64,000 bases of DNA from Gammaproteobacteria bacterium (GTDB lineage Bacteria > Pseudomonadota > Gammaproteobacteria > Arenicellales > Poriferihabitantaceae). Location: the NCBI GenBank assembly GCA_030432755.1, contig JAUILZ010000015.1, positions 34,677 through 98,676 on the forward strand. Direction: 5' to 3'. Positions 1 through 9,082 of this stretch are shown in pieces. A model generated the notes under the pieces. That model was not told where the DNA came from. It saw only the letters and a program-made list of their open reading frames with translations, and made no database searches. Position 1 is the first letter of the stretch, and every line of letters begins with the position of its first letter. The position numbers were made by a program, and so were the translations under genes.

Positions 1-2
1 CC

Positions 3-464
3 GTTCTCAGCGTCTCCGCAGGCTACAGCCACACCTGTGCGGCGGTGGCCGGTGGCAGCGCCATGTGCTGGGGCTGGAATTCGTCAGGGCAACTGGGGCT
101 CGGTTCGTCCGACAGCACGGCGCCACGGCCGGTACTTGTTCCCGGGCTTGGCCAGGTCGAAGGCATACACGGTGGACGTTTCCACACCTGCGCCAACCTG
201 CGGAATGGCTTCGCCCAATGCTGGGGCAGCAACCTGTACGGTGAACTCGGCACGAGCACCTACCGCTCCGGGCCGACGACCCGCATCCCCTACTTCTACG
301 TTTTCGGCCTCTACGGCACGGTCGAGCACCTGAACACCGGCCTCAACCACGCCTGCGCACTCCTCTCCGACCGCAGCGTGATGTGCTGGGGCAACAATAG
401 CGATGGCCAGCTCGGGGATGGTACGACCGTTCGATCGCCGAAGCCTGTGACCGTACTATTCTAG
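3..464 (+). CDS. RCC1-repeat protein, 3' end only
   Basis: The reading frame is already open at the window edge and ends at a TAG, so only the last 153 codons are visible. Three blade motifs of the form C-W-G-x-N-x-x-G-x-L-G are seen, the final one about 15 residues before the stop. Repeats of this type build the seven-bladed RCC1 beta-propeller, in bacteria usually in secreted or surface proteins. A cysteine sits just before each Trp-Gly, and a His-x-Cys-Ala motif recurs between blades; both are common in the bacterial branch. The partner and function cannot be inferred because the N-terminus is outside the window. Confidence 0.85.
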   Translation, partial: VLSVSAGYSHTCAAVAGGSAMCWGWNSSGQLGLGSSDSTAPRPVLVPGLGQVEGIHGGRFHTCANLRNGFAQCWGSNLYGELGTSTYRSGPTTRIPYFYVFGLYGTVEHLNTGLNHACALLSDRSVMCWGNNSDGQLGDGTTVRSPKPVTVLF

Positions 465-582
465 CCCTCAGACGAGAGCGGCACGTCCGAGGGCCGGTGG
501 CCGGACAAGCCCAACAGGAGGCGTACCCTGCGCGATGCGGGATACAATGGGTACCACCCCCTTGTGACCGGAGCCCCCACCC

Positions 583-1341
583 GTGCCCGCTTCCTCCCAG
601 TGCCAGGTCAATATCGACGGCCGTATCATCCGCGCCCATCGCCTGCAGGGCGCATCGCCCACGGTCGTCTTCTGTGGCGGATTCCGCTCCGACATGAGCG
701 GCACCAAGGCGATGACGCTGGACGCCTGGTGCCGCAAACGCGGACAGTCGTATCTTCGCTTCGACTATTCCGGCCATGGCGAATCGGACGGGGAATTCAC
801 CAAGGCCACCATCGGCCAGTGGCTCGCGGACACCCTCGCCGCCATCGACGAACTCACGTCGGGGCCGCTGGTGCTGGTCGGCTCTTCCATGGGCGGATGG
901 ATCTCCCTGCTGGCGACGCTCGCGCGGCCGGAGCGGGTCGCCGGCCTGGCGGGCATTGCGAGCGCCCCCGATTTCACCGAGGATCTTCTCTGGGACGGAC
1001 TGTCCGCCAACCAGCAGTCGATCCTCAAGCGGGAGGGCCGCATCTCCCTGCCGTCGGCCTACGACGAGGAACCCTCGATCATCACCCGCGACCTGATCGA
1101 GGAAGGCCGGGATCACCTGCTGTTGCACGGCGCTATTCCAATCCAGTGCCCGGTGCGCCTGCTGCACAGCCTGGACGATCCCGACGTGCCCTGGGAAACC
1201 AGCCTCAGGCTCATGCAGAAAATCGCCCACGACGACGTGCGCCTCACCCTGCTGAAGGACGCAGGTCACCGGATTTCCCGGCCCGAGGACCTGGAACTGA
1301 TCCTCGGCACGCTGGGACGGTTGCTGGAACAGCTCGGCTGA
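583..1341 (+). CDS. alpha/beta hydrolase
   Basis: A 252-residue single-domain alpha/beta hydrolase with a GTG start. The nucleophile elbow G-S-S-M-G-G places the catalytic serine near residue 102. An acid candidate lies in the L-D-D-P-D stretch near residues 198-201 and the histidine in D-A-G-H near residue 229, which completes the triad in the usual order. An oxyanion-type F-C-G-G-F segment occurs near residue 31. No signal peptide is present, so it should be cytoplasmic. It resembles small serine hydrolases of the palmitoyl-protein-thioesterase ABHD10-like type, but substrate cannot be assigned. It precedes the HAD gene by 40 bp on the same strand. Confidence 0.85.
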   Translation: MPASSQCQVNIDGRIIRAHRLQGASPTVVFCGGFRSDMSGTKAMTLDAWCRKRGQSYLRFDYSGHGESDGEFTKATIGQWLADTLAAIDELTSGPLVLVGSSMGGWISLLATLARPERVAGLAGIASAPDFTEDLLWDGLSANQQSILKREGRISLPSAYDEEPSIITRDLIEEGRDHLLLHGAIPIQCPVRLLHSLDDPDVPWETSLRLMQKIAHDDVRLTLLKDAGHRISRPEDLELILGTLGRLLEQLG

Positions 1342-1381
1342 TGGCCACCCTGCCCCCACACCGCCACGCACCGGGGGCGTC

Positions 1382-2113
1382 GTGATCCCAATCCGCGCCC
1401 TCCTGTTCGATGTCTTCGGCACCGTGGTCGACTGGCGTACCTCCATCATCGCGGAAGGCGAGGCGCTGGGCGCACGCCACGGCATCTTCGTGGAATGGGA
1501 CCGGTTCGCCGACCGCTGGCGCGCGATGTACCAGCCGGCGATGGAGCAGGTGCGCTCGGGTGCACGACCCTGGACGGTGCTGGACGTGCTGCACCGTGAG
1601 AGCCTGGACAAGCTGCTGAAGGAGTTCGGCATCGCCGATCTCGATGAAGCCGCGCGCGATCACTTCAACCGCGCCTGGCATCGGCTGCGTCCCTGGCCCG
1701 ACGCGGTGGAGGGCCTGCGGCGGATGAAGTCCAGGCACATCATCGCCACCTGCTCCAACGGCAACGTGGCGCTGATCGTCAACATGGCAAAGCATGCCGG
1801 CTTGCCCTGGGACATGGTGCTGGGAGCGGAAGTGACTCGTCACTACAAGCCACAGCCGGAGGCCTATCTCGAATCGGCGCGCCTCCTCGGGCTGGAGCCC
1901 GCGGAATGCTGCATGGTGGCGGCGCATAACGGCGACCTCGTCGCCGCAGGCGCACTGGGATTCGCCACCGCCTTCGTCCCGCGGCCCACGGAATACGGGC
2001 CGGAGCAGGACTTCAACCTGGTGGCCGAGAACGCCTATAGCTACGTCGCCCGCGATTTCATCGAACTAGCCCGAATAATTCACCAGCCGAAATCGGGCCC
2101 GGTTGCAATCTGA
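1382..2113 (+). CDS. haloacid dehalogenase type II-like HAD hydrolase
   Basis: A 243-residue HAD-superfamily protein with a GTG start. Motif I is F-D-V-F-G-T with nucleophile Asp10. Motif II is C-S-N-G-N (Ser125, Asn126), motif III is Y-K-P-Q (Lys156), and the terminal A-A-H-N-G-D-L contains Asn183 and Asp185. These are the residues expected of L-2-haloacid dehalogenases, which hydrolyse 2-haloalkanoates to 2-hydroxyacids through an aspartyl ester. Many close homologues are not true dehalogenases, so the substrate is inferred only. The last roughly 15 codons lie within an inverted-repeat element (2068-2326), so the native C-terminus may have been replaced. Confidence 0.82.
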   Translation: MIPIRALLFDVFGTVVDWRTSIIAEGEALGARHGIFVEWDRFADRWRAMYQPAMEQVRSGARPWTVLDVLHRESLDKLLKEFGIADLDEAARDHFNRAWHRLRPWPDAVEGLRRMKSRHIIATCSNGNVALIVNMAKHAGLPWDMVLGAEVTRHYKPQPEAYLESARLLGLEPAECCMVAAHNGDLVAAGALGFATAFVPRPTEYGPEQDFNLVAENAYSYVARDFIELARIIHQPKSGPVAI

Positions 2114-2326
2114 TCAAAGATCTCGACAAATTATTGCGCAAGGCATCGAGACCCCGGTCGCAGTCTGGATTGGGCCCGATATCTATCCCGGCCCTGACTG
2201 GGCCAGAAACGCCTGGACTTGCGCTTCACTCACTCCATAGCTACGGCTATGAAGTTCGCTCCAGCGCGGCGCCCAGCCGCCCCTGTCCTGCGTCAGCATC
2301 CGGGATGCTGATGAAATATTCGGGCT
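2068..2326. repeat. MITE-like element with 19-bp inverted ends
   Basis: The stretch begins AGCCCGAATAATTCACCAG (2068-2086), and the complement of its other end (2308-2326) reads AGCCCGAATATTTCATCAG, a 17/19 match. The 259-bp interior has no convincing gene but contains two further small palindromes, around 2232-2250 and 2294-2310. The left end overlaps the dehalogenase coding sequence and provides its stop codon. Size, paired ends and the lack of a transposase fit a miniature inverted-repeat element or a shrunken IS. I saw no second copy in the window. No clear target duplication is visible. Confidence 0.6.
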
Positions 2327-2388
2327 AACACGCCGGCTGGATTCCTGAGGGGCGCCCTGTCCTTACCCGGCGTGTAGATGCAGGCCAA

Positions 2389-3270
2389 CTACTGGTTGGT
2401 CGGGTCGATGGAATCCGGCTTCTTCTCCGTGACAGTTTCCAGGCGACGTTCGGCATCCTGCGCGCGCTCCTCCATCGCCGCCAGCGCGCGGTCGAGTTCG
2501 GCGTTGGCTTCCTGCAGTGCCGCGGTTTCGGCCCTGGCCGCGTCGCGCGCGGCACTGGCCTCCTTGAGCGAGGCCTCCATGCGCCTGCGGTACTGGTCGT
2601 ATTCCCTGGCGAGATCCTCGATCTCGCGCTCCAACCGGCCTGTGTCGGGCGGGTCGTCTTCCGTCTCATCCAGGGGAGTGCTCGAAACCTCCGCCGGCTT
2701 GAGCGCGAGCACTTCCAGCGCGCCGTCGCGATCGACCGTGCGTGGTTCGGCATCACGGATATCCTGGATCCTTTGCTTCGCCGCTTCGTGATCAAAGTCG
2801 CGGCAGAAGTCCGCGGCCTCCGGGCTCACGCGCGCCCTGCCCTCCGCTCGGGCGCAAATGATCACAAGGTTCTCATAGGCCTGGGCAAAGCCGGGGTGGG
2901 CCTTCAGTACCGCCTCCAGTTCCAGCAGCGCGTCGTAAAGGCGGCCCTGGTTGCGGTACACGATGGCGAGATCATTGCCCGGCTCCGGACTGTCCGGCTG
3001 GTTTCCCGCCATGGCGCGGTAGTGCGACTCCGCATCGTCGAGGCGGTCGAGGGTCACCAGCAGGTAGCCACGCATCCGCATCAGCGGGATATCGCCGGGG
3101 TTGCGCCGGAGCCCCTCGTCCACCATCGCTAGAGCGGCGGTATGGTCGCCACGTTCCATGAGCGTCCTGAGAGATGCCGCGCCAGTAGGGGCGGCATTTT
3201 CCTGCGACCATGCCGCGGGCGTCGCCGCGAAGGCGAGCAGCAGCCCGGCAATGATGATGAGCCGTTTCAA
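2389..3270 (-). CDS. secreted TPR protein with C-terminal coiled coil
   Basis: I start this 293-residue protein at a TTG because that gives a clean signal peptide: M-K-R followed by a hydrophobic core and A-A-W-S-Q. The frame stays open far upstream but only as antisense of the genes on the other strand. Residues about 35-150 contain TPR-type helices in which aromatic, Leu and Ala residues recur (R-G-D-H-T-A-A-L, Y-R-A-M-A-G-N, Y-D-A-L-L-E-L-E). Residues about 200-285 are a charged Ala/Glu/Arg-rich coiled coil. A periplasmic scaffold or envelope role is plausible but not shown. It converges with nothing and is divergent from the glyoxalase gene. Confidence 0.65.
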   Translation of the reverse strand: MKRLIIIAGLLLAFAATPAAWSQENAAPTGAASLRTLMERGDHTAALAMVDEGLRRNPGDIPLMRMRGYLLVTLDRLDDAESHYRAMAGNQPDSPEPGNDLAIVYRNQGRLYDALLELEAVLKAHPGFAQAYENLVIICARAEGRARVSPEAADFCRDFDHEAAKQRIQDIRDAEPRTVDRDGALEVLALKPAEVSSTPLDETEDDPPDTGRLEREIEDLAREYDQYRRRMEASLKEASAARDAARAETAALQEANAELDRALAAMEERAQDAERRLETVTEKKPDSIDPTNQ

Positions 3271-3372
3271 ATCGTCGATACCGAGAGACAAAGCGTGAGG
3301 ATACGGGGTTTTGCATTGTTGCGCACAGGCCGATGACCATCGGTTGCAATATGGGCGCGTTATACTGACGCC

Positions 3373-4023
3373 ATGTTCACCACCCGCCTCGATCATCTCG
3401 TCGTTGCCGCCGCCAGCCTCGATGAGGGCGCAGAGTACGTACGCAGCCATCTCGGCGTCACGGTACCGGAGGGTGGCCGCCACGAGATGATGGGCACCCA
3501 CAACCGCGTCATGTCCCTCGGTGGCGACAACTATCTCGAGATCATCGCGGTCAGTCCGGAGATGACGCCGCCGACCCGGCCACGCTGGTTCGGCCTCGAC
3601 GACCCTTCGGTAATTCGCACCCTCGCGGGCGCGCCTCGCCTCCTGACCTGGGCGGTGAACACCACCGACCTGGCGGCCATGGTATCTGCGTCCAACATCG
3701 CGGTGGGGGAAATCATCTCGGCAGAGCGGGACGACCTGCGCTGGAAGGTCGCGTTGCCGGACGACGGCCGCCTCGGCGCCGGTGGATTCTTCCCCCTTTG
3801 CATCCAGTGGCAGATGGATTTCCATCCCGCCGGGCGAATGGCGGACCTCGGATGTCGCCTGCGCGGGCTGTGCCTGTACCATCCCTACCCGGATTGGCTG
3901 CGCGGCGTGCTGGACAGCATCGGTGCCGCGGACGCGGTATCGATCGTGGGAGTGGACGACACGGCGGACGCCCGCCTGGTGGCGACCATCGAAACCCCCG
4001 GCGGGATGGTGGAACTCGCCTGA
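3373..4023 (+). CDS. glyoxalase-like domain (VOC family) protein
   Basis: A 216-residue protein whose N-terminus (D-H-L-V-V-A-A-A-S-L-D-E-G) is the opening strand and helix of the vicinal-oxygen-chelate fold. H-E-M-M-G-T-H-N and Y-L-E-I-I-A-V then supply candidate metal ligands (His, Glu). The arrangement resembles the Glyoxalase_3 branch of about 200 residues that is frequently annotated only as glyoxalase-like. Its reaction is unknown. It is followed after 12 bp by thpR on the same strand, so the two are probably co-transcribed, and it is divergent from the TPR gene, with about 100 bp for both promoters. Confidence 0.8.
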   Translation: MFTTRLDHLVVAAASLDEGAEYVRSHLGVTVPEGGRHEMMGTHNRVMSLGGDNYLEIIAVSPEMTPPTRPRWFGLDDPSVIRTLAGAPRLLTWAVNTTDLAAMVSASNIAVGEIISAERDDLRWKVALPDDGRLGAGGFFPLCIQWQMDFHPAGRMADLGCRLRGLCLYHPYPDWLRGVLDSIGAADAVSIVGVDDTADARLVATIETPGGMVELA

Positions 4024-4035
4024 CTCGACCTGATC

Positions 4036-4560
4036 ATGCGTGCATTCTTCGCCCTGCCTCTCGACGGCGAGGCGCGGTCCGAGGCCGCGCACTGGCGCCG
4101 TAACAACCTGCTGTGCGAGGGTCGGCCGGTGGTGGCGGAGAACTTCCACATCACCCTGTGTTTCCTCGGCAACCTGGACACTGCCCAGGTAGATGCCGTG
4201 GTGACGGCGGCGGACCGGATCCGCTCCGCGCCTTTCGACCTGTTGCTGGATTCGCCGGGTTACTTTCCGCGGCCGAAGGTGTTCTGGATCGGCCCGACGC
4301 GGGTGCCTGACGCGCTCGCCGGACTCGCCGACACCCTGGTGCGGATCTCCCGCCGTGCCGGGATCAACGTCGAACGACGGCCCTACCAGCCCCATCTCAC
4401 CCTGCTGCGCAAGGTGCGCGAGCCCGCCACGCCACCGCTGCGGCCACCGGGCATCAGGCTCCGCTGCGAACGCTTCGTGCTGATGGAATCGAAGAGCGGC
4501 GCCGACGGGGTACGTTATTTTCCCAGGGAATCCTGGCAGCTTGGCGGCGGACACGCGTAG
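4036..4560 (+). CDS. thpR: RNA 2',3'-cyclic phosphodiesterase
   Basis: A 174-residue member of the 2H phosphoesterase superfamily. The two signature motifs are present: H-I-T-L-C-F-L-G near residue 36 and H-L-T-L-L-R-K near residue 118. The N-terminus M-R-A-F-F-A-L-P is typical. The family opens 2',3'-cyclic phosphates on RNA and can join tRNA half-molecules through 2'-5' bonds in vitro (the older name is 2'-5' RNA ligase). It is cytoplasmic and near the usual length. It lies 12 bp downstream of the glyoxalase-like gene and ends close to the convergent YbaK gene. Confidence 0.92.
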   Translation: MRAFFALPLDGEARSEAAHWRRNNLLCEGRPVVAENFHITLCFLGNLDTAQVDAVVTAADRIRSAPFDLLLDSPGYFPRPKVFWIGPTRVPDALAGLADTLVRISRRAGINVERRPYQPHLTLLRKVREPATPPLRPPGIRLRCERFVLMESKSGADGVRYFPRESWQLGGGHA

Positions 4561-4582
4561 CCCGGCGGTAACCCCTCCGCGT

Positions 4583-5074
4583 TCAGTCGCGCGCGCTGGC
4601 AAGTCCCTCGATGACTTCCGCGCCGGGAAGGCGCTCGAACAGCGCCGGCGACACCTTGAGCTTGGAGGCGCGATTGCCGCCGCCGAGAATCACGTAGTCA
4701 CAACCCATCACCGCCGCATCCACCCAGACCGGCAGGTCCGGCGGTAGCGCCAGCGGGGTGACTCCGCCGATCTCCATGCCGGTGATCTCGCGGGTCTCCT
4801 CCGCGTCGGCGAAGGACACCTTGCGCGCGCCGAGCTTGCGCCGCACGGTGTGATTCACGTCCAGCCGGTGGGTGGCGAGGAGGACGCAGAGAGCATAGGC
4901 TGGCTCGCCGGTCTTCGAGCGCACCAGGATGGCATTGGCGGAATTCTCCGGCGGCACGTCGTAATGCGCGCAGAACTGCGCCGTGTCGGCCATCTCCGGA
5001 TCGCAGGGCCAGACCTCGAACGGCAGGCCGCTGGATTCGAGTTGCGCGCGAATGGCGGGTAAGGTATCGCTCAT
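4583..5074 (-). CDS. YbaK/EbsC-type aminoacyl-tRNA deacylase
   Basis: A 163-residue protein made of one YbaK domain. The diagnostic G-M-E-I-G-G-V-T-P-L segment and the later C-D-Y-V-I-L-G-G-G-N-R stretch are clear. Family members hydrolyse mischarged tRNAs in trans, for example Cys-tRNA(Pro) or Ala-tRNA(Pro). Which misacylated species this one clears cannot be read from sequence. Its ATG overlaps the srkA stop by 4 bp, so it is translationally coupled to the kinase and is the last gene of the rapA-srkA operon. Confidence 0.85.
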   Translation of the reverse strand: MSDTLPAIRAQLESSGLPFEVWPCDPEMADTAQFCAHYDVPPENSANAILVRSKTGEPAYALCVLLATHRLDVNHTVRRKLGARKVSFADAEETREITGMEIGGVTPLALPPDLPVWVDAAVMGCDYVILGGGNRASKLKVSPALFERLPGAEVIEGLASARD

Positions 5075-6051
5075 GCGTTAAAGGCCTCCATCATCCGGTC
5101 ACGCTGGTCCGCGAGATCCTCCAGCAACTGCTCCCAGTAGCGTTCGCTGTCGAACCAGGGAAATGCCTGCGGGAAGGCGGGATCCTGCCAGCGCGAGGCG
5201 AGCCAGCCCGCGTGGTGGACCATGCGCAGCGTGCGCATCACCTCTACCAGTTGCACCTCGGCGTAGTTGAAGTCGTGGAACTGGGTATAGCCACGCAACA
5301 GGTCGTCGAGGCGCGCCTCGAGGTAGTCGCCGTCGCCGGAAAGGAACATCCACAGGTCATGGATCGCGGGGCCGTTGCGCGCGTCATCGAAGTCGACGAT
5401 ATGCGGACCGTTTTCGGTCCAGAGAATGTTGCCGAGATGCATGTCGCCGTGCAGGCGGATTCGGCGAACGTCGCCCGCGCGCTGCCAGCAGTCCTCCGCG
5501 ACCCGGGCCAGGTCTTTCAGCAATGCATCCCATCGCGATTCAAGGTGCGGCGCGATGAAGCCCTTCTCTCGCAACCACGCTGCGGGCTGGCGGAGGCAGG
5601 TATCGACGTCGACGGCAGGGCGATGCTGGTACGGAACACCGCCGCCTGCTGCATGGATGCGGCCGATGAAACGCCCCAGCATTTCCAGTTGCGCGGGATT
5701 GTCCGGCTCCATGGCGCGTCCGCCGCGGCAGGGATAGAGCGCGAAACGGTATGGGCCAGCGTGATGCAATGAATCTCCGCTTTCATCGACGAGCGGCGCC
5801 ACCACGGGAATCTCCTGCTCGGCGAGATCCAGTGTGAACCGGTGCTCCTCGAGGATCGCCTCGTCCGTCCATCGAGCCGGGCGGTAGAACTTCGCCACGA
5901 TGGGCTCGCCATCTTCCACGCCGACACGGTATACCCGGTTTTCATAGCTGTTGAGCACCAGGAAGCGACCGTCGCATTCAACGCCGTGGGCTTCCACCGC
6001 GTCGAGCATCTCCTCCGGCGTCAGGCCAAGGAAGGCGAGGACCGGGTCCAT
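5071..6051 (-). CDS. srkA: stress response kinase A
   Basis: A 326-residue aminoglycoside-phosphotransferase-fold kinase, the length expected of SrkA/RdoA (YihE). The N-terminal Y-E-N-R-V-Y-R-V and I-V-A-K-F-Y give the ATP-binding lysine near residue 54. The Brenner-type catalytic loop H-G-D-M-H-L-G-N (His201, Asp203, Asn208) and metal-binding D-F-D-D near residue 220 are intact. In E. coli the enzyme is a Ser/Thr kinase that counters stress-induced death and is part of the Cpx response. It follows rapA by 12 bp and overlaps the YbaK gene by 4 bp. Confidence 0.92.
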   Translation of the reverse strand: MDPVLAFLGLTPEEMLDAVEAHGVECDGRFLVLNSYENRVYRVGVEDGEPIVAKFYRPARWTDEAILEEHRFTLDLAEQEIPVVAPLVDESGDSLHHAGPYRFALYPCRGGRAMEPDNPAQLEMLGRFIGRIHAAGGGVPYQHRPAVDVDTCLRQPAAWLREKGFIAPHLESRWDALLKDLARVAEDCWQRAGDVRRIRLHGDMHLGNILWTENGPHIVDFDDARNGPAIHDLWMFLSGDGDYLEARLDDLLRGYTQFHDFNYAEVQLVEVMRTLRMVHHAGWLASRWQDPAFPQAFPWFDSERYWEQLLEDLADQRDRMMEAFNA

Positions 6052-6063
6052 GGACGGGCCGCC

Positions 6064-8982
6064 TTAGGTGGCGATGATCACGCGCAGCGCGTCCAGCCGG
6101 AGGCCGGAAGCCGCGAGGCGCCCGGTCAGGCGTTCGAGCTCGCCCCGCAGGTGCGCCAGCTCCTCGTCGCGCACGTTGGCGTTGACCTCGCCCAGGCTTT
6201 CCAGCCGACTGATCTCGCGCTCCAGCACCGCGCGGCCGCGCTCCACCGCGCGCTCGAGGATGTCCGGCGCCAGGCGCTTCGCCAGCGTCTCGCTCGCCGT
6301 TACCATCTTGCGCAGCAGGGTGTAGCGCGTTGTCAGGATCCGGCGCACGAACTCGGGCCTGAGCGGCTCGCCCGGATGATCCAGCGTCCGGTGGCTCGGG
6401 AGCCGGTCGTGACGCTTGCCGGTCTGGTCGATGAAGGTGCGGATGGTCGTGGGCGCGAGGTAGCGGCTGCTCTGCACTTTCGCATCTGACGCGGATTCGA
6501 GAACGAACAGTGCTTCCAGCAGGATCGTGCCACGATTGACGCCCTCCACCGGCGCCGCGATCACCGAGGTGTTGCCGAGTTCGCCACCGAGGAGCACGTC
6601 CATCACCCCCGTCACCAGCGGATGATCCCAGGTCAGGTAACTGACGTCCTCGAAGCTGAGCGCGGTGGCGCGGTCGTAGGTCACCGTCATACCGTCGTCC
6701 GGCAGCGCGGGCAGCGGCATCGTCATGTGCGAGCCGGGATTGACCGCGAAGCAGCCCTCGGAATGGATCTCGCAGTCCACGCCGAAGCAGTCGAACACGG
6801 TTTCCATGTATCCCTGGAGGGTGCTGTTGCGGTCATGGGAGAGCGCGAGCTGGCGCAGGTGCTCCGCTTCCGCCGGACGGCAGGAGTTGTACTCCAGCAG
6901 GCGGTCCCTGCCCTGCTGCAGGGCGTCGGTGAGTTCACGGTAATGGGCCGCGCTTTCCGCCACCAGGCCGGCGTAACGCCGCGCGGGGTCATGCAGAACG
7001 CGGGTGAGCTCCTCCTTCACCCGACCATATACCGCGTGACCCACGGGACAGGTGCGGGTGAAGGCGTCCAGCCCCTCGTGGTACCAGTGGTACATCACCT
7101 CCTGGGCGGTGTCCTGCATGAACATCACGTGCAGGTGAATCGTCTGCGCCTGGCCGATACGGTCGAGGCGGCCGATGCGCTGCTCGAGCAGGTCGGGGTT
7201 GAGCGGCAGGTCGAACAGCACCAGGTGATGGGCGAACTGGAAGTTGCGCCCCTCGCTGCCGATCTCGGAACAGATCAGCACCTGGGTGCCCGCCGCGTGA
7301 TCGGCGAAGTAGGCCGCGGCGCGGTCGCGTTCCAGCAGGCTCATACCCTCGTGGAACACCGCGGCGTTGATGCCGCGGCTGACGCGCAGCCAGTCCGCCA
7401 GGTCGAGCACGGTTTCCGCGCTCGCGGCGATGACCAGGATCTTCTCGCGCCGGTGACGCTGGAGGATGTCCGCTAGATTTGCCACGCGGGGGTCCACCTC
7501 GGTCCAGGGCGGCGAATCGGAGATCACCTGGTAGAGCAGTTCCGGGCAGAGCAGGAGCTGCATCTCCGAGAGTTCACCACCGGCAATTTCCTCGAACGCG
7601 GTGGCATAGGCCTCCGGCAGAGACAGCGGATAATGATGCACCTCGCGTCCCGGGAAGCCCTTTACCGCGGCGCGGGTGTTGCGAAAAAGCACTCGCCCGG
7701 TGCCGTGGCGATCCACCAGCGCCTCGAGCACTCTCTCGCGGGCCTCGGCGCGATCCTCCGCCGCCATCCCGGAACGCCCGAGAAGATCGATGTCAGCATC
7801 GTACCCGGCGCCGAGCCGTCGCCGCACTTCGTCCAGGGCGCCCCCGTTTACCGCGCCGCTCGCACCCAGGATGGCGTCCACCGAACGCGCGATGGGTTCG
7901 TAGTCCGCCTCCTCGGCGAGGAAGCGGTCGTAGTTAGGGAAGCGGTCGGGGTCGAGTAATCGCAGGCGGGCGAAATGGCCCGAGCGTCCGAGCTGTTCCG
8001 GGGTCGCGGTGAGTAACAGGATGCCCGGGATCCGCCGCGCGAGGTTTTCCACGAGCTGGTACTCGAATCCCGGGTCGTCCTTCGACCATTCCAGGTGATG
8101 CGCCTCGTCCACCACCAGCAGGTCCCATTCCGCGTCACAGCACTTCTTATAGGTGGCCGGATCCGAACACAGGAATTCGAGGCTGGTCAGCACGAGCTGG
8201 GTGCTGAGAAACGGGTTCTCCGCCCGGATCGCGGCAACGGTTTCCTCGTCGTCGAATTCGCCCACCTCGGCATGGGCCTCCATGCGCTCGCTGTCGAAGA
8301 TGCGAAAATGCAGGTTGAAGCGGCGCAGCATCTCCACCAGCCACTGGTGCACGAGGCTCTCCGGCACCACGATCAGCACCCGCCGGGCACGTTCGGTGAC
8401 GAGCTGGTGATGGATGATCATCCCCGCCTCGATGGTCTTGCCGAGGCCCACCTCGTCCGCGAGCAGCACCCTGGGGGCGTAGCGGTTGGCGACCTCGTTG
8501 GCGATATAGAGCTGGTGCGGGATCAGGCTCACCCTGCCGCCGATGAGTCCGCGCAGCGGATCCTCCGCCATCGCGGCGGACAGGAGGCGGGTCTGGTAGC
8601 GCAGGTCGAACCAGGACTCGCGGTCCACCTGGCCGTTGAACAATCGCTCGGTGGGCCGGCTGAGCTCGATGTGGTTGTTGAGCCGACTCTCCGGTACGCT
8701 CTCCAGCTCGCCACCGGGGATACGCGCGGCGTAGGTGTAGAGGCCGGCCTCCTCCGCCACCGCCTCCACTTCCATGGCATCGCCTTCCTGGGTGATGATG
8801 TGATCGCCGGGGGAGAAGCGTACCCGGGTCAGTGGAACCGATTCCTTGGCATAGACGAAAGTTTCACCCGTGGCCATGAATATGATCGTCACGGTGCGAA
8901 AATCGGTGCTGAGGACGGTGCCGAGGCCCATGCTCAGCTGGGCATCGTTGATCCATCGCTGCCCCGGTTTGAAATCTGCCAT
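6064..8982 (-). CDS. rapA: RNA polymerase-associated helicase RapA
   Basis: The first good ATG (M-A-D-F-K-P-G-Q-R-W) gives 972 residues, very close to E. coli RapA (968). It is a Snf2-type ATPase: an N-terminal Tudor-like region, Walker A A-D-E-V-G-L-G-K-T near residue 175, the D-E-A-H box about 110 residues later, and the C-terminal helicase lobe with G-S-E-G-R-N-F-Q and G-R-L-D-R-I-G-Q. RapA binds core RNA polymerase and promotes its recycling after transcription. It heads a minus-strand operon with srkA and the YbaK gene. Sequence between 8983 and 9031 is a short intergenic region shared with the divergent SprT gene. Confidence 0.96.
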   Translation of the reverse strand: MADFKPGQRWINDAQLSMGLGTVLSTDFRTVTIIFMATGETFVYAKESVPLTRVRFSPGDHIITQEGDAMEVEAVAEEAGLYTYAARIPGGELESVPESRLNNHIELSRPTERLFNGQVDRESWFDLRYQTRLLSAAMAEDPLRGLIGGRVSLIPHQLYIANEVANRYAPRVLLADEVGLGKTIEAGMIIHHQLVTERARRVLIVVPESLVHQWLVEMLRRFNLHFRIFDSERMEAHAEVGEFDDEETVAAIRAENPFLSTQLVLTSLEFLCSDPATYKKCCDAEWDLLVVDEAHHLEWSKDDPGFEYQLVENLARRIPGILLLTATPEQLGRSGHFARLRLLDPDRFPNYDRFLAEEADYEPIARSVDAILGASGAVNGGALDEVRRRLGAGYDADIDLLGRSGMAAEDRAEARERVLEALVDRHGTGRVLFRNTRAAVKGFPGREVHHYPLSLPEAYATAFEEIAGGELSEMQLLLCPELLYQVISDSPPWTEVDPRVANLADILQRHRREKILVIAASAETVLDLADWLRVSRGINAAVFHEGMSLLERDRAAAYFADHAAGTQVLICSEIGSEGRNFQFAHHLVLFDLPLNPDLLEQRIGRLDRIGQAQTIHLHVMFMQDTAQEVMYHWYHEGLDAFTRTCPVGHAVYGRVKEELTRVLHDPARRYAGLVAESAAHYRELTDALQQGRDRLLEYNSCRPAEAEHLRQLALSHDRNSTLQGYMETVFDCFGVDCEIHSEGCFAVNPGSHMTMPLPALPDDGMTVTYDRATALSFEDVSYLTWDHPLVTGVMDVLLGGELGNTSVIAAPVEGVNRGTILLEALFVLESASDAKVQSSRYLAPTTIRTFIDQTGKRHDRLPSHRTLDHPGEPLRPEFVRRILTTRYTLLRKMVTASETLAKRLAPDILERAVERGRAVLEREISRLESLGEVNANVRDEELAHLRGELERLTGRLAASGLRLDALRVIIAT

Positions 8983-9082
8983 TCGGCGCTTCTGCTTTCG
9001 TTTACAATGATTCCGGAAGGCGCGTATTGTAGTGGAAAACCCGTTGACAGCTTCAACCGCGGGGCCGGACACGGCTCCAACC

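Noticed and set aside
343..1632. Long open frame on the minus strand across the alpha/beta hydrolase and HAD genes
   Set aside because: It is antisense to two clear genes, has no recognisable motif and arises from the high-GC codon bias.
3271..4602. Upstream extension of the TPR gene on the minus strand
   Set aside because: It is antisense of the glyoxalase-like and thpR genes. The signal peptide begins at the TTG at 3270.
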